DNA of 16,324 nucleotides from JANPII01 sp031424915. Lineage in GTDB: Bacteria > Pseudomonadota > Alphaproteobacteria > Rickettsiales > Midichloriaceae. The stretch covers positions 1 through 16,324 of the forward strand of contig JANPII010000037.1 in NCBI GenBank assembly GCA_031424915.1. The letters run 5' to 3'. The position numbers were made by a program, and so were the translations under genes. The notes beneath the pieces are model-generated. The model saw nothing but the letters and a program-made list of their open reading frames with translations, had not been told where the DNA came from and ran no database searches. This document shows positions 14,157-16,324 of the stretch, piece by piece; position 1 is the first letter of the stretch, and each line of letters starts with the position of its first letter.

Positions 14157-15293
14157 ATGAGCATGAAAGTTATTGTAGAACGCAGCGAGTTATTGCGAGC
14201 ACTAAACAGGGTGCAATCTGTAGTAGAGAGGCGCAATGCAGTTCCGATTTTATCTAATATTAAGATAGAAAGCGGCTCTGACCACATACGCATCACTGCT
14301 ACTGATATGGACATGTGTGTAGTAGACTTTGTACCAGCACAAATCAAAATTGCAGGCTCTACTACCGTCCCTGCTGTCTTACTGTATGAAATTGTACGGC
14401 GCTTATCAGAAAGTGCGCAAATTGAGATGAATGTAGTAGAAGAGCATCAACGCACTCAAATGCGCATTAATGTAGGAGAAAGCGAATTTACGCTACCATG
14501 CTTGCCAGTTGCTGAATTCCCTAATTTTGAAACCAGCCCTGCTGAGCATAATTTTACTATTAACGCCGCATTACTTAAAGTGCTTTTAAATAAAACTAAG
14601 CACGCCATCTCTTTGGAAGAAACACGCTATTATTTAGGTGGTACTTATCTGCATGTCGCTCAATCTGATGAAGACATGATGCTACGCGCCGTGGCTACCG
14701 ACGGGCACCGCTTGGCGCTCGCAGAATGTGCACTGCCTGAAGGGGCAGACCATATGCCAGGAGTAATCATTCCCCGCAAGGCTGTCCATGAGCTAGTTAA
14801 AATGTTGGAAAGTGCCGTTGGTGAAGTTGAAGTATCAATTGGTAAAAACCGTGTTACGTTCATACTAGGCAGTGTTACCTTAGTAACCCGCCTGGTAGAT
14901 GGTAAGTTCCCCGATTACAACAGAGTGATCCCTAGCAATAATAACGTAGTGCTCGAAGTACCCGCTAAGGACTTAGCTCGCGCTATAGATCTAGTGATTT
15001 CGGTCTCTTCAGATAAAACTAAAGCAGTGCGCTTGCAACTTGGTCAGGCTGAGATTGTACTTTCTGCTAGCAGTGAGCTTAATGGCAATGCCACTGGTGT
15101 ACAAAAAGTATCCGCCACATATGATTCTCATCCCATGACTATTAGTTTTAACTCACGCTATGTTCTGGACTCCTTGGCAGTAATGGAAGGAGATACTGTG
15201 CGTATGATGCTTCCAGATGGAGTGGGAGCAGTTATGGCTCATGATCCAACTGATCGGGGCTGCATCCAAATTTTGATGCCAATGCAGGAGTAA
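14157..15293 (+). CDS. dnaN: DNA polymerase III sliding clamp, beta subunit
   Basis: DnaN dimerises into a ring that tethers DNA polymerase III and many repair proteins to DNA. The 378-residue length is typical. Landmarks are the N-terminal 'MKVIVERSELLRALN' (3-17), 'TDMDMCVVDFVPA' (49-61), 'AVATDGHRLALAE' (178-190), 'LVDGKFPDYNRVIP' (246-259), 'FNSRYVLDSL' (331-340) and the closing 'ILMPMQE', which carries the hydrophobic pocket residues of the clamp. The first ATG (14157) is followed by a second at 14163, which would give the canonical 'MKVIVE' start; neither has a strong ribosome-binding site. The stop overlaps the recF start by 1 nt (TAATG). dnaA is not adjacent within the window. Identification is secure. 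Confidence 0.98.
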   Translation: MSMKVIVERSELLRALNRVQSVVERRNAVPILSNIKIESGSDHIRITATDMDMCVVDFVPAQIKIAGSTTVPAVLLYEIVRRLSESAQIEMNVVEEHQRTQMRINVGESEFTLPCLPVAEFPNFETSPAEHNFTINAALLKVLLNKTKHAISLEETRYYLGGTYLHVAQSDEDMMLRAVATDGHRLALAECALPEGADHMPGVIIPRKAVHELVKMLESAVGEVEVSIGKNRVTFILGSVTLVTRLVDGKFPDYNRVIPSNNNVVLEVPAKDLARAIDLVISVSSDKTKAVRLQLGQAEIVLSASSELNGNATGVQKVSATYDSHPMTISFNSRYVLDSLAVMEGDTVRMMLPDGVGAVMAHDPTDRGCIQILMPMQE

Positions 15294-16324
15294 TGATCCA
15301 ACGCTTAGCGTTACGCTGTTTTCGTAATCATTGTAATTTACAATTGCAAATAGAAGGCGCGCCGTTCGTTTTTATTCAAGGCATTAATGGGGCAGGCAAA
15401 ACTAATATCTTAGAAGCTATCTCCCTTCTTATTCCAGGTCGAGGGCTTAAAAATGCCCGCAATGAAGATATTCTTCATAACACACAAACCATATCTTTTA
15501 CCTGGGCTGTAGATGCACAGCTGACAGATTTTAGTTGTGTAACTGGCGCAGAAGTATACCCAGATAAAGCTAGCCGGCGTATCTTCCGCATCAATGAACA
15601 GCCCGTCAGTAAGCAGCGTCAGTTAACTGAGCGCTTGCGTATCATATGGCTTACTCCACAAACTGAAGGTGTTTTCTTAAGCTCCCCTACTAACCGACGC
15701 AAATTTTGGGATCGTATGGCTTATAATATAGATCAAGAGCACGCCAAACATGTATCACAATATGAGCATCATACCCAATCACGTAATAAGCTGCTGCAGT
15801 CCCCGCACGTAGATAAGGTATGGCTGGCTCGTATTGAACAGCAACTAGCAGAAGCTGCAACCCATGTAATAGCGGGAAGAGCACGCTGCGTAGAGTTACT
15901 GAGCCAATACCTTACTGCGGAAGCACAATTTTTAGCACCAAAGTTGGGCACGACCGGTGAAATCATTCATGCCTACCAGACCGAAAGAAATTTCACCAGC
16001 TGGTTTGCAGAAACTTTGGCGCGTAATCGTAAGATAGATGCAAGCATGGGCAGAATGAAGCTGAGCGCCTCCAAAATGGATTTGGAAACTTCACACCCCA
16101 TAAAGGAAGCAGCTGCAGCCCAATGTTCTACTGGCGAGCAAAAGAGTTTATTGATATCATTGCTACTAGCACAAGCGCGAGCTATTTTTGACTTACATGG
16201 TATTGTCCCACTGTTGCTGCTTGATGATATTTTAGAGAACTTAGATAAAGAAAATAAACAGAAATTGATCTCCACCCTACAACCATTAAAAGCTCAAACC
16301 TGGATCACCGGCACCCAGGATTAT
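15293..16324 (+). CDS. recF: DNA replication/repair protein RecF (3' truncated by window edge)
   Basis: RecF is an SMC-like ATPase that guides RecR/RecO to gapped DNA. The ATG overlaps the dnaN stop (TAATG), and the frame stays open for 344 codons to the window end, lacking only the last few residues of a usual ~360-390. Walker A is 'GINGAGKT' (30-37) followed by 'NILEAISLLIPGRGL'; the family-specific 'WLTPQTEGVFLSSPTNRRKF' region lies near 122-141; the ABC-type signature is 'STGEQKSLL' (about 282-290); Walker B is 'VPLLLLDDILENLD' (about 305-318). Residues 'YEHHTQSRNKLLQS' match the conserved arm segment. Its pairing with dnaN is classic; recR, its functional partner, lies at the other end of this window. 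Identification is secure. Confidence 0.95.
   Translation, partial: MIQRLALRCFRNHCNLQLQIEGAPFVFIQGINGAGKTNILEAISLLIPGRGLKNARNEDILHNTQTISFTWAVDAQLTDFSCVTGAEVYPDKASRRIFRINEQPVSKQRQLTERLRIIWLTPQTEGVFLSSPTNRRKFWDRMAYNIDQEHAKHVSQYEHHTQSRNKLLQSPHVDKVWLARIEQQLAEAATHVIAGRARCVELLSQYLTAEAQFLAPKLGTTGEIIHAYQTERNFTSWFAETLARNRKIDASMGRMKLSASKMDLETSHPIKEAAAAQCSTGEQKSLLISLLLAQARAIFDLHGIVPLLLLDDILENLDKENKQKLISTLQPLKAQTWITGTQDY

Overview
The window looks like part of a chromosome from an AT-rich alphaproteobacterium, probably an obligate intracellular, Rickettsiales-like lineage. This is inferred from protein flavour and architecture. The lepB-rnc-era order is typical of alphaproteobacteria. The RNase III lacks one canonical acidic residue in a way I recall from Rickettsia. 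Short palindromic interspersed repeats sit between and inside genes, and there is a decaying gene. A diguanylate cyclase and an AmgK-type sugar kinase would suit a less reduced relative (for example Midichloria-like), but the genus cannot be fixed from this sequence alone.

Layout. 1-260 is the 3' end of recR (+). 397-1272 (+) is a membrane-anchored J-domain protein. 1315-1959 (-) is a two-TM protein with a DUF4760-like cytosolic part. 2066-3494 (-) holds the overlapping pair plsY (acyl-phosphate glycerol-3-phosphate acyltransferase) and a HAD class IIA hydrolase. 3623-4813 (-) is an unrecognised multi-TM protein, divergent from mdh (malate dehydrogenase, 4987-5940 +). 5982-6599 (-) is a second unrecognised Gly/Ala-rich multi-TM protein, convergent with mdh. 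6956-7046 is tRNA-Ser(GGA). 7230-9983 (+) is a 917-residue fusion of a complete sodium:solute symporter, a coiled coil, a second membrane module and an apparently active GGDEF domain. 10047-13885 (-) is a tightly packed operon lepB-rnc-era-amgK, followed by the remnant of an APH(6)-type phosphotransferase broken by a palindromic element. 14157-16324 (+) is dnaN-recF, with recF running off the end of the window.

How the parts relate. The lepB-rnc-era block couples signal-peptide cleavage, rRNA processing and 30S assembly in one transcript with 4-nt start/stop overlaps; amgK adds probable cell-wall sugar recycling. dnaN-recF is a replication/repair pair (junction TAATG). The symporter-GGDEF protein is the clearest regulatory novelty: it could couple solute uptake or sensing directly to cyclic-di-GMP synthesis.

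Repeats. Two copies of one palindromic element (about 3525-3601 and 6781-6938) share a right half that is 38/39 identical. The second copy carries a nested insert beginning CGTCATTGCGAGC. A third, unrelated element (10173-10280) has long inverted arms and sits exactly where the phosphotransferase gene has lost its catalytic core. No CRISPR array, insertion sequence, transposase, riboswitch or rRNA gene was seen.
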